64,000 nt of DNA from positions 3,487,001-3,551,000 of the forward strand of contig JBAJFG010000384.1 of NCBI GenBank assembly GCA_037903475.1, in the 5' to 3' direction. A program made the position numbers and the translations under genes. Positions 29,701-39,500 of the stretch are shown here, piece after piece. The notes beneath the pieces are model-generated. The model was given only the letters and a program-made list of their open reading frames with translations, made no database searches and had not been told where the DNA came from. Source of the DNA: Ancylostoma caninum. Taxonomy: Eukaryota; Nematoda; Chromadorea; Rhabditida; Ancylostomatidae. Each line of letters begins with the position of its first letter. The stretch's first letter is position 1.

Positions 29701-32115
29701 TTTGTATTCGATAATTCGAAGAAAAGAAATGGTTGCCACCGAATCAGCTGGCAGCAGTGCTCCGCCGCCACAACTCGAACGGGCGGGCAGGCGCTGATCC
29801 TGATGATCCTGGATCTTGCGCATGCAACCAGTCATATCTTAGACGCGGTTTAGTTTCAGACTGCTGTCTCACAAGGGAAGTGCAAGAGGCTAACCCCGGG
29901 GATCCCAGCGAGCCACCCATTTTCAGAAGCCTTGTCTAAGGTGATTATAATGCATACATATTATTTTTGCCCAATGGTCAGGATGCGCCCAGGAGAGCGC
30001 GTCCAAGATTTTTCTTCTTCATTACCATAGGGATCCATTTTACAGGCGATTTATGCAACGTTGACGACTCAAACTTACTGAGATTACTGTAATTAGCTGT
30101 CTCATGGACTGTAGAGTGTTTGGAGACACAATTGTGAACGACCCTGCTCTGCTGGGTATGCGATCATGAGCAATTGCCACAGGCATGCCAGCAGTGGCGG
30201 AGTGGCCGAGTGGGTAGCGTGTGGGATTGTTAACCAGACGGTCGAGGGTTTCGATCCCGTCCGTGAAATCCATTTTGCATTTTTGAATTTGAGGCTTTTA
30301 AACTTGTTTAGAGTATTTCCAATGACTAAAACACATCAGATATGTGCGCCATTAGAAGAATTACTGCAGGAACTTCGTTCGATTCGTTACTCACTCGGCC
30401 ACCTCATCGCGGCTGCCATGATTGGAGCAAGGACTCATGGTCGCGTAACCAGGCGGAACCAGGTTATTCAAAAATGCGTCTGCAAACGTTCGATGATTCA
30501 TGGCACAGCTAATCACGCCAACCACTGCTGGATTGCGTGGGCAAAGTTCCATGAATCCAAGCCAGGACTCCATTGACAGCGCACTAGAAAATTGGTATTA
30601 TTCAACCATCATGAACCCAAACTCTTCAAAAAAATTTTTTTGACTGAAACTTTGCATACGGGGGTTATTTGAGGTGCTGAATACGAATATCATATCCATT
30701 TTGTACCGTAAGGCTATTTTTGTAGGGTTACGGTTACGGTATGGGGTGGTGCACTTGCCGTAACCCTACAAAAATAGCGTTACGGTACAAAATGGATATA
30801 ATATTCGTATTCAACACCTCAAATAACCCCCGTATGTGAAGTTTCGGTCCAGAAGACCTTTTCGAAGATCTAGGGCGTGTGGGAGATGAATGACGCCGAA
30901 AAGTCTTTGGCGCGCTCTCCTGCGCGCATCAGGACCATTGGGCAAAAATGATGTACATACATTAACATAGCCTTAGACAATGTTACGAAAAATGGGTGTT
31001 TCGTTTCGATCCCTGGGGTTAGCCTCTTGCACTTCCCTTTCAGTAGAATTGTTTAAGCAGTTGCCAAGGTTCCAGAAATATTGAAATCTTAGACATGAAA
31101 ATTTGCGTGGGTGCTGCAATTAAATAATTTTAGAGTACACCCGCAGAAAGGCGTGGAAAGAAAAGCTGGGGTCTTCGCCAGTTTAGGAGCCCAGACGACC
31201 GGAGACAATAACAAAGCCATTGAGTATATAAACTTTGACATTGGATAACAAAGAATAAGTATTTAGAACTGACAACAAAGGTAAATTTTCAAGAATTCGC
31301 TAAAAAAAAGTTTTCATTTGTTCCTATAGAGCGATTTGAAAAGAACTTCCCTAGCTATTATCGGAGAGAGGATGCCCCAGGCCTCGTCACCATATATAAA
31401 ATCCATAAATCCTTCGAGATGGAAATAGATTCATCCTCAAAAAACGGACGAAGGACAGCGACGACGTCTTTCTTAGTGCGAGTATTTCTCGTGGAAATTA
31501 GGACCGATAATGAACTACCGCACAGCCTTTTCCGGGCAGCAGCTCGCGTTAACATCCCTGCATTTACTACCTTTCCTCTTACTTACTGCTGCCATCACTT
31601 CGTTCTGCGCCGCTTGCAAGGCATCCGCCGACGTCATCGACTGACCAGGGAAGAAGTTGGTCACTTGTGTCGAACCTGCAGCAAATGGTTTCCGGAACCA
31701 GTGTATGGAGTTTGTTTTAACAAATTTCAAACTTCTGTTATTGTGTGAGAACCTGTGGTGACAACTTGGGGATAATATGTCCACCTCACTGGCGGGCTGA
31801 CTGTAAACATGAATGTCGGATCGGTGATGATTTCCGAATCTCGAGAGAGGCCAGCTGAAAAGTGGAAACAATCGACTTGCGGATATGTTTAACAGAGCTT
31901 TATCATCCTTTTTTTTTTGGTCACGAAATAGAGCTTCTGTACAAATTTTCGAAGCGTACTCGTAAGTTGCTGAAATTGCAGCGAAAATGCGAATAAAGTT
32001 GTAAAACCGTAGATAGAAACTCACTGTTGGCGCAGGCATCAGATTTGCTGATTATACAGAAAGTAACAACAAGTACTAACCTCATCTTTAGGCAGATCGC
32101 AGGTCCTGGTTCACC
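26746..32115 (-). CDS. Unrecognised, probably secreted nematode protein (3' part of gene)
   Basis: Six minus-strand exons join in phase: 32081-32115 (start uncertain), 32025-32047, 31587-31675, 27139-27250, 26925-27079 and 26746-26874 (TGA at 26746-26748). Readable protein includes KSDACAN, STQVTNFFPGQSMTSADAL, YLEALSQQPGITTLG, SYSPDEISNCYTGQMIP, GTKIGYLAGGAITQVAIVTG, TTCPLSQTMMVAN and a C-terminus ending FRTPITIGNN. It is rich in T, S, G and small residues, with sparse single cysteines and no transmembrane stretch, which suggests an extracellular protein; the signal-peptide exon was not found. I recognise no domain. The 4.3-kb intron between 31587 and 27250 holds two large inverted-repeat systems. 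The region reads equally as one gene or two; phase agreement (0/0) favours one. Confidence 0.7.
27990..29530. repeat. Large diverged inverted repeat, arms about 420-490 bp
   Basis: About 27990-28480 (read on minus) and about 29110-29530 (read on plus) are homologous at roughly 70%. Shared landmarks are ATTTTCTTTTCAAAAAC, CAAAAATTCAA and the peptide-like FKISVKIE. The spacer of about 630 bp is unrelated. This looks like an old foldback transposon inside the 4.3-kb intron. The ORFs on both arms are parallel by-products of the homology. Confidence 0.75.
30192..30271 (+). repeat. tRNA-like sequence / tRNA pseudogene (GTT in anticodon position)
   Basis: TGGCCGAGTGGGTAGCG is a good A box and GGTTTCGATCCC a near B box, at tRNA spacing. 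ATTGTTAACC sits where an anticodon loop would be. The anticodon stem does not pair and the acceptor stem pairs over only four bases (CGGA/TCCG), so a working tRNA is unlikely. It may instead be the head of a tRNA-derived SINE; compare 13551-13680 and 55743-55802. Confidence 0.45.
30641..30850. repeat. 94-bp-arm hairpin nested in the foldback element
   Basis: Left arm 30641-30734 and right arm 30756-30850 are about 93% reverse complements, including GGGGGTTATTTGAGGTGCTG and TTTTTGTAGGGTTACGG. The loop is about 20 bp. It is younger than the arms of the outer element, so it is probably a separate MITE that inserted into it. Confidence 0.85.
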
Positions 32116-32812
32116 CTTAAATGGACAAATTCCTGCTTATTTGTGTTGACAATCGCCTCCAGTGAAAGGAGCCGCATGTTTTGACCACACTGCGCCTTTC
32201 AGAAACGACCTGACAATTGGATGTACGGTCCGTGTTCATGCTCTTCCAAACATTGAATCATACTTCAGCCTCTACGGCCCCAAAGACGATTCGTACTGGT
32301 CGTGAGAATGTTGTCTGGCGTATGAAGATACAGGTAGCGCTTTATTTCAACACTACGTAAATCGACTAATCAACTTTTAGGAGTGTGCAATATTCCAGCC
32401 GAATAGCCAGTGTAGCACGATGTTTTGATCACTTGAGAGATCTTTATGTTCGAAACCAGAAGTAAGTAACTCCTTTACACTAACCGATGGCGGTCATACA
32501 AACAAGTCCATTCCGACGTCTTTAGCGCTCCCTGCGAAGCTTGTCCTAGTTACTCAGTAACTTCCAACTGCTTTCATTGCTTGATTCACTGCCTTCATAC
32601 ATTGAAAACTGCAACTTACGCTGCATTCTTACTCTTCTTGAGCCGGGAGTCAAAGCTTTCGCTCCAGAATTAAAACACAGGATGTGACTTCTATCGAATT
32701 CTTCTTCTCCTTAGCGTTTGTCAAGCTTTGTTGCAGGGCCCGCTGAGATCATGTTGTGATCTATTGATTTCACAATATAAAATAAATCCGCTCGGTTATT
32801 TTAAGGTAACGT

Positions 32813-32931
32813 AAGGTAACGTGGCGCACAGGTTCGAGACAGAGTGCCGCGAAGTGGCGCTCTGCCTCAGGATGGTTTTTTTCCACGTTGGGGTAGCCCT
32901 AAGGTAACGTGGCGCACAGGTCCGAGACAGA
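32813..32931. repeat. Pair of 31-bp direct repeats
   Basis: AAGGTAACGTGGCGCACAGG, continuing TTCGAGACAGA, occurs at 32813-32843 and 32901-32931 with one mismatch. A diverged relative (GTGGCACACAAGTCCGAGA) lies near 40805. It is probably an end of a dispersed repeat. Confidence 0.65.
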
Positions 32932-33156
32932 CACGGTCTGGCTCGGTGATAAGCATGAAGGCCGGAGCTCACGAATCAACCTATGTCGAGGCAAAAGGCA
33001 TTGCTTGGTGTTTTTGAACACGATGACAGCCAGTATTTCCGCCTTAGAAAGGTGGATAAGTAGTCCCTATGGGGTGAAGAGACGATCTTGGATGAAGCTT
33101 CTTCTGCTTGGTCCCAAAACTTCTCTGGCTAGATTTTCCATCCTAACAAGGGGAGG

Positions 33157-33436
33157 AGGATACTAGCGGGGTCCGACAACTCGTAGTAAGTGTGTATTGA
33201 CAAATGCAGTTTTCGACGCTGATCTCAAATCCGTTTTCCTTATCTGCTGCGGAGCTCTCTGTGAAGAGTTACGTGGCAAGGTTTCAGCTTGTCCACAGCT
33301 GCCAAAATTCCGCTTCTTGGCTATATTCTGCTAAAAGATTGTGGGAACTCATCTGGATCTTTAACAGTTTTAGAAGCATTGCTGCATATGACAGTGTGCA
33401 TTTCGTTACGTGTTGTCGGACCCCCCTAGTATCCTT
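33157..33436. repeat. MITE with GGATACTAG termini
   Basis: AGGATACTAGCGGGGTCCGA (33157) is matched inverted by TCGGACCCCCCTAGTATCCT ending near 33436. The 142-codon + ORF crossing its right end shows no protein features. Confidence 0.65.
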
Positions 33437-33722
33437 TCCTGGTAAGAACATTTCTTTAACAGCGCGGACAAGCCGAGTATGGGCTGTTGTTTTGGGCAAA
33501 TTCGGAAGACGATTTCCAAACAGTACTTTTTCACTCTTCACTTTCGAATTTTTCCTGATCAAAAGATGTTGCGGTACATTTCACATTCACTTTGCCCTGA
33601 TTGATTCTTACCAGAATGTTCATGAAAACTAGATTTTCGAAATTAAACAGTAGTTTAAATTGTGTTACCGGAAAAAAAACACAATAAATGACAACAGCTG
33701 CGAAAAACAAACTCATGTACAT

Positions 33723-33794
33723 AGTTTTGCCTCAAATTTATAGGCACAGCACAGTCAGAGTTTTGCCTCAAATTTATAGGCACAGCACAGTCAG
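33723..33794. repeat. Two 36-bp tandem units
   Basis: Units at 33723-33758 and 33759-33794 are identical; the unit begins AGTTTTGCCTCAAATTTATA and ends ACAGTCAG. Confidence 0.88.
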
Positions 33795-34370
33795 TGTGTC
33801 GCAGCAAGCCAAGAGAATGGCGAAGAAGCCACTGCAGCTAGGAAACAAGGCACCCCACCATATTAAAGGCAAGATCCGGGGAAAATTCCATCTCCCGAAT
33901 TTCTGTTGGATGCGAATTGCCTTCGGCGACGCATTGAACTGAAACTATAGAGAAGGTCGCACAACAAATGCTTTCCATCGACCGATTTCGGTACGGCGTT
34001 TGCGGGTTTGCGGCGTCCGTGCTCTCAAATGACGTTATACGACGCGCCTTACATGCTGTCTCTATTGGCATCGTAGGAGAAAAACTCATATTCAAAGGAC
34101 CGGTGGTCCGCCTGATGGGGTGGGGAAGGTTTCATGAAGTGTTCGTTAGGCTGTAGGTATCAGAGTGTCCATCGTTGTTCACTATGCTGCGCGCAGCCTT
34201 TGTCGGTTGGAGCACGTTTTCTCACGGCAACCGTAGCCCTCTTACGTTTTCTCCCATATCTAGCGGTAGAGCTTATACCGAGGTCTCAAACTCGACATAC
34301 GTGCTACACATGTGCTCTGGACTCCATAGAGCAAAAAACCTGAGTGGACAAGATTTTGACCGGACCTTGC

Positions 34371-34996
34371 CTTTAAAGGCAGCGTCCCATTTCAAGATCA
34401 TTTTTGAAATTCCAAAGTTAAGAGAATCTCTAAGAGCAGGTGGTCGCAATGGTATACGTTATTCCATGCAAGACTGGTGAAAAACCCCATTTCCGAGCCC
34501 CAATTTTTAAGGAGCCCTTGGGCGGAGCTAAGAAACTCCGAATAATTCACTCCAGGAGGCGCATTTCCTGAGGAAATTCATATTCCTCGTGAGAGTTCCT
34601 CAGCAACTCCCCGACGGAATAGAAACAATCTTTCCTGCATGACTAGCAAAGGAGTTCACGGTCAGTTCAAACCCAAACCCTGCAATTCCACCTTGGCTCC
34701 GGAATCAATGCGGAATTTCAGTGATTCCGCCCAACGTACCCCTTTGCTAGCCGCAAATGGAGCGCATTTTCTATTCCACTGGAGCGAATTTCCTCACGAG
34801 ATGCGCTTTTTGGAGTGAATTATCCGGAAAGTTTCTTAGCTCCGCCCAAAGGCTCCTTGAAAATTCTAGCTCGGAGATGGGGTTTTTTCAGCAATCTTGC
34901 ATAGAATCACGTATAGCGTTGTGATCATCAGCTCTTGGAGATTCTTTTCACGTTGAGATCTCAAAAACGATCTTGAGATGGGACGCTGCCTTTAAG
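34371..34996. mobile_element. Foldback MITE, 626 bp, arms about 200 bp
   Basis: It starts CTTTAAAGGCAGCGTCCCAT and ends with the inverted ATGGGACGCTGCCTTTAAG. Arms stay similar for about 200 bp (GGAGCTAAGAAACTCCG and its inverse in both). The TTTAAAGGCA ends suggest kinship with 18292-18699. Confidence 0.8.
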
Positions 34997-35037
34997 GTCT
35001 CTATACTGGAGCAGCTCACGAACTGAGGCAACGATTA

Positions 35038-35950
35038 CAAGGTGCGCCATAAGTTCTTGCACACCATATTTAGTACCACCCCACTAGCGGAATTCAACGC
35101 TATGGCATGACCTCTATGGCTGCACTGGACCAGCTCAACAGCAACTCATATAACGTAACAGATTGGGAATATGTTGCCATTTGCTTTTCTAACAGCTCAA
35201 AGACGAGGAGGAGGCGTACCCGAGCAACGGAGCATCGATGTTAACTTAGAACTGAAGCCACTTATCAGAGCAATGTTGTTCCATTCTCATCAGAATAATG
35301 GAGTAGATGTAAAACGCTTTGAAGGATTCTGGGGATAGAACGAAATCTCGTTCCCCCCTTCGTTCGAATGTTTCAATATGTTTTTAAATGAATACCCAGT
35401 CAAAGCAAGTTTTTTTTTTAGATTTTCGTGGGTCACAACATCAACATCAGGCTCATTCCTGTTTGAACAGCATTTTAGATGAGAAGAGACCTTGCTGCAT
35501 TCAATCCATATTGGATAGTCCAAAGGTGACGCATAAGTAAGACTGAGAATCTGCTAATCTGCTCATGGAGCAAGTGCGTCTCCCGGAGTGGTGCGCGGAG
35601 AAAATCCTGTGCTGAGCCAACTCTCGTGCAGCTCTAATCTGAATCCAATGGTTTGTTGTATGCTACCATGTTCAAGAGCAAATCGAATGCTACAGAACGC
35701 ACAAGTTCTTTACGTAAAGCTGAAGAGAAGCTTCGGGAGAAATCAGACAAGAAATACCACCGTGCCCTCCCATTCTACTATGAGCTTTTACGAAAGCAAA
35801 TCACGACATATTCCCGATCTGTTACGTTAGTTGAGTTCCTATTGAGTTGGGTTAGTGCGGTCATAGAGTTCATACCATTACGTCCATTATGTTGAATTCA
35901 GCTGCTGGATGGTACTAAATATGGCGTGCAAGAACTCATGGCGGACCCTG
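35038..35950. mobile_element. TA-flanked non-autonomous DNA transposon, 913 bp
   Basis: Termini CAAGGTGCGCCATAAGTTCT (35038) and GAACTCATGGCGGACCCTG (ending 35950) are inverted repeats flanked by TA on both sides. Similarity of the arms extends for over 100 bp (CACACCATATTTAGTACCA and its inverse). No transposase is recognisable, so it is probably a Tc1/mariner-type derivative. Confidence 0.7.
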
Positions 35951-36593
35951 TAAATTTACGGCAGAGTAAACTCCCCTCTCCCCCGAATGACTATGGACCC
36001 AGAACAGCTGTAAACTTTTTATGAATTGATAAAATATGAATATGAAATCCAAATTGCAGATCAAATGCACAAGCAAGTGTCATTCTCAATCGTTAGGAAT
36101 CACATTATGCAGGCTGGCAGGCACGAATAAAGGCGCCTGATGAACGGAAACAGATTATCGAATAATTGGAGCGATTCTGGAAGGAACTGGTTCTGCTCAC
36201 AGGGAAACTAGCGAAGATCGTCTAAGGAATTCCACATGACTTAGGAAGTAATTTCTACATGAAAGAGGCCTGAGTCGGCAATGCGAGTGTCATAGCGCAC
36301 CTTTGCAAATTAAGTGAATGCAAATGCAATCAAGGCCGCCAATACCTGAGCTACAGTATTCGCAGGGCACTGCGAACAGTTACGGGTGTTCTCATACTGA
36401 ACTATGACATGGACGGAAAAATATGCACCTAAGTAGTTGGAATAATAGTCACAGATAAAGTGAACGGCAAGAAAGGCTGAAACCTCGAGGTGTATCACAA
36501 ATTGACCCTAACTGGACCAAAAAAGGCACAGGAAAAGTCATGATTTGGCAACATTGAGATACATGAGAGCACATCTGTAAGAAGGATGCGGAG

Positions 36594-39500
36594 CTAGCAC
36601 TCCTCATCGCTTTCGCAACTCCTCAGGAACCACTGACGACAGAGCGATTCCAGCCGCGAGATACCGTCCTCGCGACCGCATGCTTCTTGCTCTATTTGCC
36701 ATTGTTGGAGCATAAGATTCGCGTATACCGGTTGAACAAAATAGCTGAAGTCAGGGGCATACGTTAAGAAGTAGGAATTGGGTTAGAATTTGCTAGAAAT
36801 TACTAAAAACTATTATCAACCCACGTTTGCATGAAAGCAGTGTTCGCAGTTGGGAAAATCAAGCGGAAATTGCCACGTCTACGATACTCATCTGAAAATG
36901 AAGGTTTGCAGGTGGCGAACTGTAAATACGAAGTGGACTATACAGCCATACCCTCGAATTCGACCAGCGTCCTTATGTCCTCTTTCGTCAATCGTTTCAA
37001 TATACGGCGATTTAATCGACCTTCGTCCAAAAATGCTGCGGTCCAAGCGGCTTCTTTCTGAATAGCCATGACTTGCGCAAACATTCAACTATATATTGTG
37101 CCTATTGCATTCCAAAACACAACATTAGGTACTTGACGCATAGTGGCTCCTAGCTGCTCATTTTGGCGACGTATTTCCCTTTCACAGAGAGGAAAGGTAG
37201 GGGTTTATACTACGAGTATTCGATCTTTCAAATGATATGCATCTTCCAATGATGCTCTGATTGCTCTTGTTACTAATTCTAAACGGTTTTTTATCAAAGG
37301 GATACTGGCCAACTAATATGTGCTCTTCAGCTGCGCGTGTGTGTTAGCTTGTAGATTGTCGTTTTGACGTATCAACAGTAATAGTAGTAGCGAAAGAAAT
37401 ACCAACATCATGCAACATCCTGGAGCGAAGAAGGCAGAAAATCGGAATATGCGGTAGAAAAAAGGTTTAGTTTAGACCTCACGTACACTGTTCACCAAAA
37501 CTTTTTCGACAGACCTCAATATTTTAGGAGTACATTTACACAATCGAAATATCTTTTTCCCAAAATATCCGCAATTTCGACTATAAGAAAGGCGACTATT
37601 GTCTAGTGATACACATACTGTCAGATTATTTTCAAATCTCAATGTCGAATGCTTACCTGAACATGCTCTTCCTCCTTCGGCCAATTTCGTGGTCTTGTAC
37701 CGTAGTCAGCCGTGGCCATCTCTTCGGGGCTATAAGCGAGATAGACTTGCAGCATAGACGAGAATTTCGTTTTTTTTTTTTTTGAAACAAGAGCTCAAAT
37801 CTAGTGGAAAACCAAATGTCACTACATGCTAACCTGGGTGGCACGTAAATTCCAGCCATATTGAGTACGTCCTTCGCCAGCGGAGCTTTCACGGAGATGT
37901 CGAGAGGTGTCCCGGAATGCAAAGATGGTGAGATATTAACCTCAAACCCAAAATATTATATGTGACTACCATGAAATAGAAGTTAGTAAAAAGGTAGACG
38001 TGACATTATGTCAAAGGAGTTCTTAGTTACGCAGAACAGTCTGTGAAATCCTAACCTCCAGCAGCCACGGCTTGAGATCTTCATCGAGAAGTATGTCCAC
38101 ACCAAATAATTCGTGGCAGATAAAGCTGAAAAAGACTATAAATGGTTGAGGAAAGAGTGTAGGATAAGGCTGTCACTACTATCGGCAATGGCGATTCCAA
38201 ATGCATCTGCGAATAGAGATAACGAACCCGTGTTGGATATGCCGGACCATGTGATCTCGTATGGGTTTTTCACAAGCGATAAAAGCTTTGATGATCACAT
38301 CCTCTATGCGCTCTCGAATCCCCGCCGAGTTAATGCCCTGAAAAGTGCAAAGGTAGACGACCTTGGACAGTGCACTGCCTTATGACTTCATCAGTACTGA
38401 CATCGTTTTCAAAGTACTTCCAGAGCTCAGTGAGCCGCCATTTCGGTACTGGTGAGTCCGACACCCCATCTTGTTCAGCAAGCTTGTTAATGCTGTAGTT
38501 GGTGAGGTGCATATATTTGTTGGAAACTGTGGACATGCACTTCGAGTACCTGAAACGATTTCGTCCACTAAAAAATGGTTGTGAAACCCTACACTACCAT
38601 ATTAGTATAGAACATCTATTAGACTGTCCGAAAAATAATTAGACAAATTGGCATAATAAATTTTGAATGTCATATCTCGGTAATTCGTGAAAATAAATCA
38701 AAGGGAATTCACATGTTAGGGTACTATGTGGCGAAGATTATCCCATCTCATTTACTAAAAAAAGCAGCTGTATGGAGAAGAGAAGCATCTCATAATAATG
38801 GGTCTGAAGGAGGTCTAGCGAGCAAATCTTCTTCTGCACTACTGTGACGGTCGTACAGCACAAGAGCCTACCGTTTCCTGCTAAATTTCATGAGCGAGCG
38901 AGCCCCTTACCGAGCGACGTGTTCCACTTAGTACCGCAAGTTCCAGAATGGAGAAGAATCACTCGACAAAGCCCCTCGTATAGGAATACCACTCACGCAG
39001 AAAAAGAGCCTCGCAATCGCCACGTGTGAGGTCCAGCTGGATCTCTCTGTGCGCGACATAGCAGGGCTTATACAAACTCTGAATTCTACATGCATGACAT
39101 CCTTCGGACTTCTGGCAAGGTTCCAAAGCTTCCTCGAGTTCTCCCTCACGTCCTGAGCACCCGAGACAAGAAGAGTCGCGTTGACACGTGTACTCCTCTC
39201 CTCAGCCGCCGTCGTACATTTGGTTGGATCGGTTCAATAATCGCACGAGAAGTACTGCACCTACGACAATACTGTATGCCGCATGCCGTACTGTGCCGAT
39301 TTCGAGGACCTAACAAAACGACATCGGAAGAGGGAAAACGACAGGAAAGAGCTGCTCTATTTTTGGTAGGGCATCCGTGGTCTGGTCATCTGGGAGCTGG
39401 TCCCAACTGGCTTTATCATGAACATCAACTTGTTTTTTAGCCACTGGGTAACTGGAGAAAGTGGCCGAAATCCTACAAAGTTGCCATTTTGGGAGAGAAA

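Larger units (their letters stand above)
29873..31039. mobile_element. Composite foldback element, 1.17 kb, with nested parts
   Basis: The left arm starts AAGGGAAGTGCAAGAGGCTA (29873) and continues through GCCCAATGGTCAGGATGCGC (about 29990). The inverted right arm runs from about 30900 to 31039 (AGCCTCTTGCACTTCCCTT). Each arm is about 140 bp. Between them lie a tRNA-like sequence (30192-30271) and a second, much less diverged hairpin (30641-30850). No transposase was seen. Confidence 0.75.
32116..36593. other. Intergenic block dominated by transposon remnants
   Basis: Between the unrecognised gene and the 3' end of the TTLL gene I see a weak + strand exon-like pair (32163-32466), direct repeats (32813-32931), MITEs at 33157-33436 and 34371-34996, a TA-flanked element at 35038-35950, and unassigned sequence at 35951-36593. 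No gene is supported. Confidence 0.5.

Noticed and set aside
29860..31060. Functional tRNA-Asn gene inside the foldback element
   Set aside because: A and B boxes are present but the anticodon stem does not pair and the acceptor stem has only four pairs.
33204..33632. 142-codon + ORF as a gene
   Set aside because: It begins inside a MITE and crosses its right terminus, shows no domain, and its antisense frame is equally open for 92 codons.
36030..36500. Fragments such as ERFWKELVLL and TGKLAKIV read across frames as a decayed retroelement polyprotein
   Set aside because: The fragments are short, need several frameshifts, and I could not tie them to a specific family motif.
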